A stretch of DNA of 34,276 bases from a virus, in the IMG/VR virus record IMGVR_UViG_3300032304_000103, positions 1 through 34,276 of that record; one strand, given 5' to 3'. Positions 21,200-29,033 of the stretch are shown in pieces; position 1 is the first letter of the stretch, and every line of letters starts with the position of its first letter. The position numbers and the translations under genes are program-made. The notes under the pieces were generated by a model. The model saw only the letters and a list, made by a program, of their open reading frames with translations. It searched no databases and was not told where the DNA came from.

Positions 21200-21577
21200 A
21201 TGGCAAACCCAAATATCGTAAACGTAACGACCATCTTTGGAAATACGTCCACAGCATCATTGAGCACAACCTCTGCAACTTCTGTTGCAAGCAACGCCGC
21301 TTCTAGCGGCAAGGTGTACAAGATCAACTCAATCGTGGTGGCTAACACCAACGGAACTACTGCTGCGAACATTACGATCAACGTCTACTCAGCCGCTGCG
21401 CTGGGCGGTACTGCGTTCCCAATTGCCTCCACAATCTCTGTGCCCGCAAACGCGACTCTGGTAGTGACAGACAAAACCACAACCTTTTATTTGCTGGAGA
21501 ACCAATCCATCGGCGCAACCGCAGGTACGGCAAACTACCTGACAGTCACTGCGTCTTGGGAAGAAATTAACAGCTAA
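21200..21577 (+). CDS. Putative structural protein, 125 aa, beta-rich
   Basis: The 125-residue protein is rich in T, A, N and S, with strands such as KVYKINSIVVANTNGTTAANI (about 38-58) and TISVPANATLVVTDKTTTFYLLENQSIG. The second half ends ASWEEINS. It resembles small beta-sandwich proteins found beside fibers and receptor-binding genes. It starts 2 bases after the previous stop and ends 9 bases before the first large fiber gene. Function unknown; a virion accessory protein is likely. Confidence 0.66.
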   Translation: MANPNIVNVTTIFGNTSTASLSTTSATSVASNAASSGKVYKINSIVVANTNGTTAANITINVYSAAALGGTAFPIASTISVPANATLVVTDKTTTFYLLENQSIGATAGTANYLTVTASWEEINS

Positions 21578-21586
21578 GGATCGAGC

Positions 21587-24070
21587 ATGTCTCAGCGTTA
21601 CCTCGGCGGTGTCATTACCGCAAACCCTACTGCGCCTACCTTGGCGTCGGCTTCGGGCGTGTGGACGCTTGAGCAGCAGTTCCAGTACGCCCAGACCATC
21701 CAGCCAAAGATCATCGGCAACAGCGTCCGACTGCGTGCATCTGGATATTTCGGCAGAACGATGAGTGCCAGCGGAACTACTGACACATTTTCATTTTGGG
21801 TCAAACGTGGAAAATTGGGTTCGGCACAATCTATATTTGATACATCAACCGGCGCAGTTTCATTTGGAATTATTTTTAATTCATCTGATTCACTTGAGTT
21901 TTATGATTATTCAGTCGCATATAGATTGCGTTTAATTACTACTCAAGTATTTCGTGACCCTTCTGCTTGGTATCATATTGTTTGTCAACTTAATACAACA
22001 AATGCTACATCTTCAAACAGAGCAAAAGTTTATGTCAATGGAGTTGAAGTTACTGCATTTTCAACAGCAACCTATCCAACGCAAAACACTTCATTAAATA
22101 TTGCAACCCTCCAACCGTTTGGTATTGGTATTGTTGGAAATATTGGAGGTCAAAACTTAGACGGCTACCTAACCGAATTTAACTTCGTCGATGGCCAAGC
22201 CCTGACCCCATCTTCGTTCGGTGCTTATGACAGCACGGGCGTGTGGCAACCTATGTCTTACGCAGGTACATACGGCACAAACGGTTTCTACCTAACCTTT
22301 GCTGACAACAGCGCAGCTACGGCTACGACTCTGGGTAAAGACTACTCAGGCAACGGCAACAACTGGACACCGACCAACATCTCTGTGACTGCTGGCGTGA
22401 CGTATGACTGGATGCTCGACTCGCCTACAAATTGGATTGGCGCGTCTGGTGGTAACGGCATTGGTAACTATGCGGTATTAAATCCTATAAAAACATATAC
22501 AGCAAACTTTGTTATTTCTCAAGGAAATCTTCAAGCCACTGATACTTCTTCATCTACCGTAACTGCCTCATCATCTTTAAGAACTCCAACTTCTGGTAAA
22601 TGGTATTGGGAAATTACGGCAACAACCATGTCAGGAATTTTGGGTTATATATGTGCGTCTAATGAATCAACAGCAGATTCAAATACAGGTGGCGCATCAG
22701 GATATTACAGGTCAAACGGTGCGATTGGAAATTTGACCAATGTTGTTCAAACTTCTGGAAATTCCTATACATCAGGAGATGTTATTGGTGTTGCTGTTGA
22801 TGTTGATAATGGAACTGTACAGTTTTATAAAAACAATGTGGCACAGGGAGCAACGCCGTCATTTACTTTTACAACGGGAACAGTTATTGTTCCTTTACTC
22901 GCTACAGACAATTCTGCGGGCACAAAAACTTTCAATTTAAACTTCGGACAGCGCCCCTTTGCCTACACCCCACCCACAGGCTTCAAGGCGCTGAACACGC
23001 AGAACCTGCCAGCAGTGACGATCAACAACGGCGCTCAGTACATGGCAGCTACGACCTACACGGGTAATGGTTATCCAACATCTGGAACTCAAACAATTGC
23101 CAACACAGTTAACGGTATTTCTTTGCAACCAGATCTTGTGTGGATAAAGATAAGAAGTGCAACGGGGAGCCATGTATTAACCGACTCAGTTAGGGGTGTT
23201 AATAGCCAACTGTTTTCAAATCAAACTGCGGCACAAGAAACCAATACTGACCATGTAACTGCTTTTACTTCTAGCGGATTTAGTTTAGGAACTGGAACAT
23301 CTGGAACTTATCCAAGTACAAACAACAATGGTGCAACCTACGTCGCTTGGCAATGGAAAGCCGCAGGGTCTTCTGTGTCCAACACATCTGGCTCTATAAC
23401 TTCAACCGTAAACGCAGGAACTACACAAGGTTTTAGCGTGGTGACGTATACAGGTACAGGTGCTAATGCTACTGTTGGTCATGGCTTGGGTGTTGCTCCA
23501 AAGATGGTGATTGTAAAAAGCCGTTCCCAACCGCAATCATGGGTAGTGTGGTTTACTAGTTTTGCTGGGACAGAATATTTGTTGTTAAACTCAACTGCGA
23601 CAAAAGGTACGGCGGCTAACATTTGGAATAGCACTGTACCAACATCTTCTGTGTTTAGCATTGGAACTGATGTTTCTGTAAACATCAATGGCGCTACGCA
23701 GGTTGCTTATTGTTTTGCAGAAGTCGCTGGCTACTCCAAGTTTGGCAGCTACACGGGTAACAACAGTACAGATGGCCCGTTTGCGTATTGCGGTTTCAGA
23801 CCTCGATTTGTCCTTATTAAAGACACAAACACTGCTGGTTATTGGGTCATCTATGACTCATCACGCGGCACTTACAACGTGGTTGCTGAATACTTGCAAG
23901 CGCAATCATCGGCAGTTGCCGTTTCTACCTATGCGCAGCTAGACTTATTAGCTAACGGCTTCAAGATCAGGCAGTCGAACGCAACAGCTGGGCAAAATAA
24001 CGTCTCTGGAAATACTTACATCTACATGGCCTTCGCCGAGAACCCCTTTAACACCGCCCGTGCGAGATAA
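21587..24070 (+). CDS. Tail fiber with LamG- and SPRY-like domains, copy 1 (827 aa)
   Basis: The 827-residue protein is modular. N-terminus (1-45): SQRYLGGVITANPTAPTLAS, an attachment-type segment. About 48-205: concanavalin/LamG-like domain with FSFWVKRGKLGSAQSIFD, RDPSAWYHIVCQLN and VYVNGVEVTAF. About 295-465: SPRY-like domain with SGKWYWEITATTMSG and DVDNGTVQFYKNNVAQG. About 470-827: a phage fiber region with GFKALNTQNLP, YVAWQWKAAG, GTGANATVGHGLGVAPKM and AYCFAEVAGYSKFG. Closely related to the next gene. LamG and SPRY modules suggest binding to cell-surface glycans or proteins, so a receptor-binding fiber is likely. Base composition is patchy: parts of the first domain and the SPRY part are clearly A/T-richer than the flanks. 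Confidence 0.85.
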   Translation: MSQRYLGGVITANPTAPTLASASGVWTLEQQFQYAQTIQPKIIGNSVRLRASGYFGRTMSASGTTDTFSFWVKRGKLGSAQSIFDTSTGAVSFGIIFNSSDSLEFYDYSVAYRLRLITTQVFRDPSAWYHIVCQLNTTNATSSNRAKVYVNGVEVTAFSTATYPTQNTSLNIATLQPFGIGIVGNIGGQNLDGYLTEFNFVDGQALTPSSFGAYDSTGVWQPMSYAGTYGTNGFYLTFADNSAATATTLGKDYSGNGNNWTPTNISVTAGVTYDWMLDSPTNWIGASGGNGIGNYAVLNPIKTYTANFVISQGNLQATDTSSSTVTASSSLRTPTSGKWYWEITATTMSGILGYICASNESTADSNTGGASGYYRSNGAIGNLTNVVQTSGNSYTSGDVIGVAVDVDNGTVQFYKNNVAQGATPSFTFTTGTVIVPLLATDNSAGTKTFNLNFGQRPFAYTPPTGFKALNTQNLPAVTINNGAQYMAATTYTGNGYPTSGTQTIANTVNGISLQPDLVWIKIRSATGSHVLTDSVRGVNSQLFSNQTAAQETNTDHVTAFTSSGFSLGTGTSGTYPSTNNNGATYVAWQWKAAGSSVSNTSGSITSTVNAGTTQGFSVVTYTGTGANATVGHGLGVAPKMVIVKSRSQPQSWVVWFTSFAGTEYLLLNSTATKGTAANIWNSTVPTSSVFSIGTDVSVNINGATQVAYCFAEVAGYSKFGSYTGNNSTDGPFAYCGFRPRFVLIKDTNTAGYWVIYDSSRGTYNVVAEYLQAQSSAVAVSTYAQLDLLANGFKIRQSNATAGQNNVSGNTYIYMAFAENPFNTARAR

Positions 24071-24073
24071 CAC

Positions 24074-26548
24074 ATGACCCAATACTCTGGAAAGATTATC
24101 CGCAAAAACCCTGTAGTGCCGACCCAACAATCGGCCTCTGGGGTGTGGACGGTGACTGATGCTGCGGTAGCCACTAGAAACAACACGTGGCCCGTGGCCG
24201 GTGTGCCTGACCCTATCAGCCGTTCTGTGCGTCTGCGTTCAAGTGCGACTGCTTACTTTACTCGGACATTCGCTGCGGCCCCAACCGTTCGCACGAAGCA
24301 GACAGTTTCCGCTTGGGTGAAGCGCGGTTCATTGGGCGCAAGCCAAGGCATTGTGTCTGGCTATGACGGCACCTCTGCAAGCCGTTCGGTGCTGTATTTT
24401 AGTTCGACAGATCAACTGGCGTATGACAACGGCGGCTCTGCCGCTGTGCTGCTTGCGTCAACGGCAGTCTACCGCGACCCAAGCGCGTGGTATCACATAC
24501 TTCTTTCCATCGACACCACGCAGGCGACAGCATCAAACCGAGTGCTGCTGTTCGTCAACGGTACGCAGTTGACGGCGTTCGCTTCGGCTAACTATCCCGC
24601 GCTGAACGCAAACACGCAACTGCTGTTGAACAACGCCAACAACTTCATTGGGCAGTTGGCAGCAAGCACATGGTTCTTCGACGGCTACATGACCGAAGTC
24701 AACTTCATTGACGGCCAAGCCCTAACGCCTTCCAGCTTTGGTACCACCGACCCAGAGACGGGCGCTTGGGAACCCATGCAGTACACAGGTACATACGGAA
24801 CCAACGGGTTCTACTTGGACTTCAGAGACAACACCAGCACCACAACGCTGGGGCTTGACTACAGCGGCAACAGCAACAACTGGACTACCAACAACATCTC
24901 GGTAACTGCTGGCATCACCTACGACTCAATGTTGGACGTACCGACTCCTTGGGTGGGCTACTCTGCTACGACAGACACCAGTGCGGTGACGCGGGGCAAC
25001 TATGCGGTGCTGAATCCTTTAGATAAGACCGCCTCCCTTTCTGTTATAAACGCCAATTTGACTGCATCATTCAACTCAACAAATCAAGTTTGTTTTTCAA
25101 CATTTGGCGTATCAAATGGCAAGTGGTATTGGGAGGTTAACCCATCAACAACTACCGAAGACATGATTGGAGTTGCAAATGCTTCTGCTACAAGAAGCGG
25201 ATATACAGGCAGTGATGCAAATGGATGGTCATATTACAAAACAAATGGCAATAAATACAATAATGCCACTGGAACTGCTTATGGTGCAACTTATGCTAAT
25301 ACAGACATCATAGGTGTTGCGTTGGACATGGATGCAGGAACTTTAACTTTCTACAAAAACAATGTAAGCCAAGGAACTGCGTTCACAGGGTTAACTGGAA
25401 CATTGTTTCCAACATTAAGCACAGCAGGAACTGGTGCGGCTCAGTCAATCAACTTCGGTCAACGTCCTTTCACCTACACACCCCCAACAGGATTCAAAGC
25501 ACTGTGCACAACCAACCTGCCTAACCCAACGATTAGGCTGGGCGCTCAGTATTTTGCTACGTCTTTGTATACGGGTAACGGCTCTACACAGAGCATTGTG
25601 AACAACAGTAACACCACTGCTACTACGTTCCAACCTGACTTTGTTTGGACCAAATCCAGAAGCTATGTAAACTCCCACCGCCTATTTGATGCTGTTCGTG
25701 GAACACAGGCAGTGTTGTATTCAAACTTAACTGCGGCAGAAACTACTGAAACAGGTACGCTTACAGCATTTAACAGCAATGGCTTTTCATTAGGCTCAAA
25801 CGGTGAATGTAATACCAACGCAGCTACATACGCTGCTTGGCAATGGCGGGCTGGCGTATCTGCGGTATCTAACACATCCGGCACAATCACCTCTACTGTA
25901 GACGCAGGGACTACACAGGGCTTCTCGATTGTGACTTATGCAGGCACAGGCGCAAATGCAACTGTTGGTCACGGGCTTGGGGTTGCTCCAAAGATGATTA
26001 TCGTTAAGTCGCGCAACGCATCGAACAACTGGCCTGTTTGGCATGGAGTTATAACAGGTTCGCAGTTTTTGCTTCTAAATACCACGGATGCGGTTGGCAC
26101 TGCTGCAAACGTATGGAACAGCACCGTACCGACTAGCAGCGTTTTCAGCGTTGGTACAAACATTGGTACAAACAACAGCGGCACAACCTATGTCGCCTAC
26201 TGTTTTGCAGAGATAGCAGGTTATTCCGCGTTTGGTTCGTACACAGGCAACGGGTCTGCTAACGGTCCGTTTGTGTACTTGGGGTTTAGGCCACGTTTTG
26301 TCATGATTAAGCGCACTGACAACACGGGGTTCTGGACAATGTTGGATTCTTCGCGCCTCGGTTATAACGTCACTGACAAACCGCTATACGCAAACGTATC
26401 GAATGCTGAGGCAACAGCGCAGGGAACAGACTTTATTGCTTCTGGATTCAAAGTCAGAGCAACAGACAATGATGTAAACACATCTAGTGGCACTTACATC
26501 TACGTGGCATTTGCCGAGAACCCCTTCAAATTTAGTAACGCTCGTTAA
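24074..26548 (+). CDS. Tail fiber with LamG- and SPRY-like domains, copy 2 (824 aa)
   Basis: The 824-residue tandem paralog of 21587-24070 has the same domain order. The N-terminal attachment segment is TQYSGKIIRKNPVVPTQQSAS. The LamG-like part has VSAWVKRGSLGASQGIVSGYD and RDPSAWYHILLSID. The SPRY-like part has NGKWYWEVNPSTTTEDMIGVA and DMDAGTLTFYKNNVSQG. The C-terminal part contains YVAYCFAEIAGYSAFGSYTG. Sequence identity to copy 1 is highest in the C-terminal half and lower in the LamG region. It begins 3 bases after copy 1. Two different binding modules in tandem would allow mixed fibers or a wider host range. Base composition is more uniform than in copy 1 except around 25020-25440, which is A/T-richer. 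Confidence 0.85.
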   Translation: MTQYSGKIIRKNPVVPTQQSASGVWTVTDAAVATRNNTWPVAGVPDPISRSVRLRSSATAYFTRTFAAAPTVRTKQTVSAWVKRGSLGASQGIVSGYDGTSASRSVLYFSSTDQLAYDNGGSAAVLLASTAVYRDPSAWYHILLSIDTTQATASNRVLLFVNGTQLTAFASANYPALNANTQLLLNNANNFIGQLAASTWFFDGYMTEVNFIDGQALTPSSFGTTDPETGAWEPMQYTGTYGTNGFYLDFRDNTSTTTLGLDYSGNSNNWTTNNISVTAGITYDSMLDVPTPWVGYSATTDTSAVTRGNYAVLNPLDKTASLSVINANLTASFNSTNQVCFSTFGVSNGKWYWEVNPSTTTEDMIGVANASATRSGYTGSDANGWSYYKTNGNKYNNATGTAYGATYANTDIIGVALDMDAGTLTFYKNNVSQGTAFTGLTGTLFPTLSTAGTGAAQSINFGQRPFTYTPPTGFKALCTTNLPNPTIRLGAQYFATSLYTGNGSTQSIVNNSNTTATTFQPDFVWTKSRSYVNSHRLFDAVRGTQAVLYSNLTAAETTETGTLTAFNSNGFSLGSNGECNTNAATYAAWQWRAGVSAVSNTSGTITSTVDAGTTQGFSIVTYAGTGANATVGHGLGVAPKMIIVKSRNASNNWPVWHGVITGSQFLLLNTTDAVGTAANVWNSTVPTSSVFSVGTNIGTNNSGTTYVAYCFAEIAGYSAFGSYTGNGSANGPFVYLGFRPRFVMIKRTDNTGFWTMLDSSRLGYNVTDKPLYANVSNAEATAQGTDFIASGFKVRATDNDVNTSSGTYIYVAFAENPFKFSNAR

Positions 26549-26560
26549 GGAGAAAACACC

Positions 26561-27151
26561 ATGAGCTTCGCAGTCGTTCAAAATGGCGCAGTCCGCCAAG
26601 TCCTGCAAATGGACGTTCCGTTCACCGTTGGTGAGAAGACCTACTCAAGCGCGTTTCTGCGCAACAGCACCCCTGCCGAAAAGCTGGAAGCTGGTGTGTG
26701 GGAGATCATCGACGGCCCCCGTGCCGACGACCGCTTCTACTGGGTGGATGGCGCAAGCTACCGCGTCAACGAAGTCAACAGCACCATAGAAACCTCGTAC
26801 CAAGCCACGCCAAAAGCGTTGGAAGATGTGGATGCAGTTGATGAAAACGGCAACCCTGTGTACGTCAAAGAACTGGGTGAAGTCGATGGCGAGCCAGCAA
26901 TGGTTGACACCGCCGAGCGCCTCGTGACCAAAGGCTTGAAGTCAACCTTCATTGCCCAAACAAAGCAAGCCGCTGGCTCTGCCTTGGCTGCTACCGACTG
27001 GATGGTGATTCGCAAGATGGAACGCGATGTGGCTATTCCCGCCGACGCGGTTGCTGAGCGTGCCAAGATCGTGGCCGACTGCACTGCCAAAGAAGCTGCT
27101 ATTGCTGCCGCTACTGACGTACCTACTTTGATCGCTGCGCTGCAAGGCTAA
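26561..27151 (+). CDS. Tail fiber assembly-like protein, 196 aa
   Basis: The 196-residue protein follows the two fibers. SFAVVQNGAVRQVLQMDVPFTVGEKTY at the N-terminus (2-28) is followed by FYWVDGASYRVNEVNSTIE. The C-terminal helix region AATDWMVIRKMERDVAIPADAV (about 143-164), then AIAAATDVPTLIAALQG, is shared with many proteins encoded next to phage fibers. It is probably a fiber-assembly chaperone or a fiber-associated protein. AAGGAG lies 10 bases before ATG 26561. Function inferred from position and C-terminal pattern. Confidence 0.72.
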   Translation: MSFAVVQNGAVRQVLQMDVPFTVGEKTYSSAFLRNSTPAEKLEAGVWEIIDGPRADDRFYWVDGASYRVNEVNSTIETSYQATPKALEDVDAVDENGNPVYVKELGEVDGEPAMVDTAERLVTKGLKSTFIAQTKQAAGSALAATDWMVIRKMERDVAIPADAVAERAKIVADCTAKEAAIAAATDVPTLIAALQG

Positions 27152-27157
27152 GCGGAT

Positions 27158-27904
27158 GTGGACCCAATCTCTCTATTGCTCATGGCTCAGAGTGCGGTCA
27201 GTGCTATCCGCGCTGGCTGTCAAATGCTCTCAGAAGGCAAAGCTGAAATTGGCAAGTTTAAAAAGCAAGTCGAAGGCGGCGTGGCTGACGCTAAAGCAAT
27301 TTACGCAGAAGTTACTGGACTCTGGGGCTGGGTCAAAGGTCTATTTGGAGCGCCTCCGAAACCTAGTGGAGGCTCTAAGCCCATCCAGACTCCACAACCA
27401 GTCTTGCCACTCACAGCCGCTCCACAAACCAAAAGCAGTAAGAAAACCCCGGAGCCCGAGCTCAGCTACGAAGAGTTCCAAGCCAGAGCCGTCCACGACA
27501 TCTGCGAAAACCTCAAGGTCTACTTCGAAGCCGTTCGCCAACTTAAAATCCACTGCCGCGAGCTCGAAGAAGAAGCCCTCATAACCGAGAAGGTAGCCGA
27601 CAGTGCCATCGACCGAATTGAAATCCAGTGGCAAATGAAACAACTGTCGGCGCAACTGAAGCAGTCTATGATCTACGGTACGCCCGAGTCACTGGGGTTG
27701 GGTGCGATGTACCAAGAGTTTTTGGCCAAGCAAGAGGAAATTGTTGAGGAGCAAGAAGTTGCCCGTGAGTTGAAACTCAAGAAAGAGCGAGACACAGCAT
27801 GGCAACACGAACACCGCGAGAAAATTCTGGTAGCCAAACTGATGTACGCAGTGGTGGTAGTAATCGTAATGTTAGAACTGATTGGACTGTATTTCGTTCT
27901 ATGA
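27158..27904 (+). CDS. C-terminally anchored membrane protein, 248 aa
   Basis: The 248-residue protein begins at GTG 27158 (VDPISLLLMAQSAVSAIRAG). An ATG 2 bases earlier is out of frame and opens only a shadow frame. The N-terminal part is helical, with SEGKAEIGKFKKQVEGG and a WGWVKGLFGAPPKP stretch. A proline-rich linker (about 67-100) leads to a long charged helix (ELSYEEFQARAVHDI, QWQMKQLSAQLKQS). The last 25 residues form one transmembrane helix (VAKLMYAVVVVIVMLELIGLYF). Proteins of this layout lie upstream of lysis genes in aquatic phages. Its end overlaps the next reading frame by about 105 bases in another phase. A lysis or membrane role is likely but unproven. Confidence 0.75.
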   Translation: MDPISLLLMAQSAVSAIRAGCQMLSEGKAEIGKFKKQVEGGVADAKAIYAEVTGLWGWVKGLFGAPPKPSGGSKPIQTPQPVLPLTAAPQTKSSKKTPEPELSYEEFQARAVHDICENLKVYFEAVRQLKIHCRELEEEALITEKVADSAIDRIEIQWQMKQLSAQLKQSMIYGTPESLGLGAMYQEFLAKQEEIVEEQEVARELKLKKERDTAWQHEHREKILVAKLMYAVVVVIVMLELIGLYFVL

Positions 27905-28077
27905 AAGAATTTTGGTTTTGGGTAGCAATCGTCACGCTCATCATATTTTGCTTGATGGGTATGTCCGTTGCCATCATCCACATGAACAAACAAATTAAAG
28001 AGATGGACGCGATGATTGCTCGGCTTGAAGAAAAGCATCGCAAGTTAAAAATGTTTGAAAGGAAAGACGATGAATGA
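27799..28077 (+). CDS. Small membrane protein, possible i-spanin, 92 aa
   Basis: The 92-residue protein has a polar N-terminus (1-34), one membrane segment FWFWVAIVTLIIFCLMGMSVAI (38-59) and a charged coiled-coil C-terminus (HMNKQIKEMDAMIARLEEK, then HRKLKMFERKDDE). The topology (N-in, periplasmic helix) resembles an inner-membrane spanin that helps disrupt the outer membrane at lysis. The first 34 codons overlap the previous gene out of frame. A shorter version can start at ATG 27901, which overlaps the previous stop by ATGA and still contains the membrane segment. No lipoprotein partner with a lipobox is seen, so the spanin call is tentative. Confidence 0.6.
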   Translation: MATRTPRENSGSQTDVRSGGSNRNVRTDWTVFRSMKEFWFWVAIVTLIIFCLMGMSVAIIHMNKQIKEMDAMIARLEEKHRKLKMFERKDDE

Positions 28078-28546
28078 TCTACTCAATCTGCTCAAGGGTA
28101 TTGCTCCTACTCTCGCAACTGCTGTTGCTGGTCCTCTTGGCGGCGCTGCCGTATCTGCCATTGCTAATCGACTTGGTGTGGGAGATAGCGTAGAAGCAGT
28201 AGCCAAAGCCATCGCAGGTGACCCCGCAGCCGCACAAAAGATAGCCGAGCTAGAGCTAGAGATGACCAAAGTCGCGATGGACGCGCAAAAGAACGAAGAC
28301 AACAACGTCACTGAGCGTTGGCAGTCTGACAACCAGTCTGAAGGCTGGCTAAATAAAAACATCCGCCCCGGAACATTGATCTACCTTTTGACCACCTACA
28401 ACCTATTTGCGCTCATGTCTGCGTTCGGGCATCAAGTCAACGAGTCATACGTTAACCTATTAGGTCAATGGGGCATGCTGGTCATGACCGCATACTTTGG
28501 CGGCAAGACGATTGAGAACATCATGAAGATTAAGGGCAGCAAATGA
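28070..28546 (+). CDS. Holin of the 3TM / GTA-holin type (putative)
   Basis: The 158-residue protein has an Ala/Gly-rich hydrophobic start (LLKGIAPTLATAVAGPLGGAAVSAIA, residues 7-32) and a charged helical middle (AAAQKIAELELEMTKVAMDA). After an RPGTLIYLLTTYNLFALM segment (about 96-120) comes LGQWGMLVMTAYFGGKTIENIM. Three hydrophobic segments, the IRPG entry into the second segment and the position right before the endolysin are typical of 3TM-type phage holins. ATG 28070 has GAAAGG upstream; the frame extends 5 codons further without a start. It overlaps the endolysin start by 4 bases. Confidence 0.75.
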   Translation: MNDLLNLLKGIAPTLATAVAGPLGGAAVSAIANRLGVGDSVEAVAKAIAGDPAAAQKIAELELEMTKVAMDAQKNEDNNVTERWQSDNQSEGWLNKNIRPGTLIYLLTTYNLFALMSAFGHQVNESYVNLLGQWGMLVMTAYFGGKTIENIMKIKGSK

Positions 28547-29010
28547 CACAGCTCACAGCCAACTTCTCCCTGCACGAACTCACCAAGAGTGAGACAGCCT
28601 TGCGTCTGGATATGCCCAACGAACCCGGCCCTGCTGAGATTGCAAACCTAACCACGCTGGCTGGCGAAGTCCTGCAAAAAGTCCGTGACCACTACGGTAA
28701 GGGCGTCAAAGTCAACTCAGGCTTTCGTCACCCAGAAGTCAACGCCAAGGTCGGCGGGTCTAAAACATCTGACCACTGCCTCGGTATGGCTGCTGATATT
28801 GAGATACCCGGTGTGCCGAACCACGAGCTCGCCGACTACATTGCCAAGAACTACAAGTTCACACAGGTCATTCTGGAGTTCTACACACAGGGTATACCCG
28901 ATAGCGGTTGGGTGCATGTGTCCTACGACCCAGCAAACCTGAAGTGCCAGACATTGACTGCGGTTAAACAAGACGGCAAAACTGTGTACCTGCCCGGCTT
29001 GCACGCCTGA
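28543..29010 (+). CDS. Endolysin, M15 family peptidase
   Basis: This 155-residue peptidoglycan peptidase of the M15 (VanY/D,D- or L,D-carboxypeptidase-like) family has zinc ligands H78 and D85 in SDHCLGMAADIE and H125 in GWVHVSY. A SGFRHPEVN motif (59-67) precedes them. E112 in VILEFY may be the catalytic glutamate. The start overlaps the holin stop as ATGA, a standard lysis-cassette coupling. It lacks a signal peptide, so release depends on the holin. It is likely an L-alanyl-D-glutamate or D-Ala-meso-DAP type endopeptidase acting on Gram-negative peptidoglycan. Confidence 0.92.
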   Translation: MTQLTANFSLHELTKSETALRLDMPNEPGPAEIANLTTLAGEVLQKVRDHYGKGVKVNSGFRHPEVNAKVGGSKTSDHCLGMAADIEIPGVPNHELADYIAKNYKFTQVILEFYTQGIPDSGWVHVSYDPANLKCQTLTAVKQDGKTVYLPGLHA

Positions 29011-29033
29011 CATATTGCTGAGAAAATGCCGCC

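Noticed and set aside
27156-27584. ATG-started frame of 142 codons at the beginning of the 248-aa membrane protein gene
   Set aside because: Serine/lysine-rich unnatural composition; the GTG frame at 27158 gives a sensible membrane protein.
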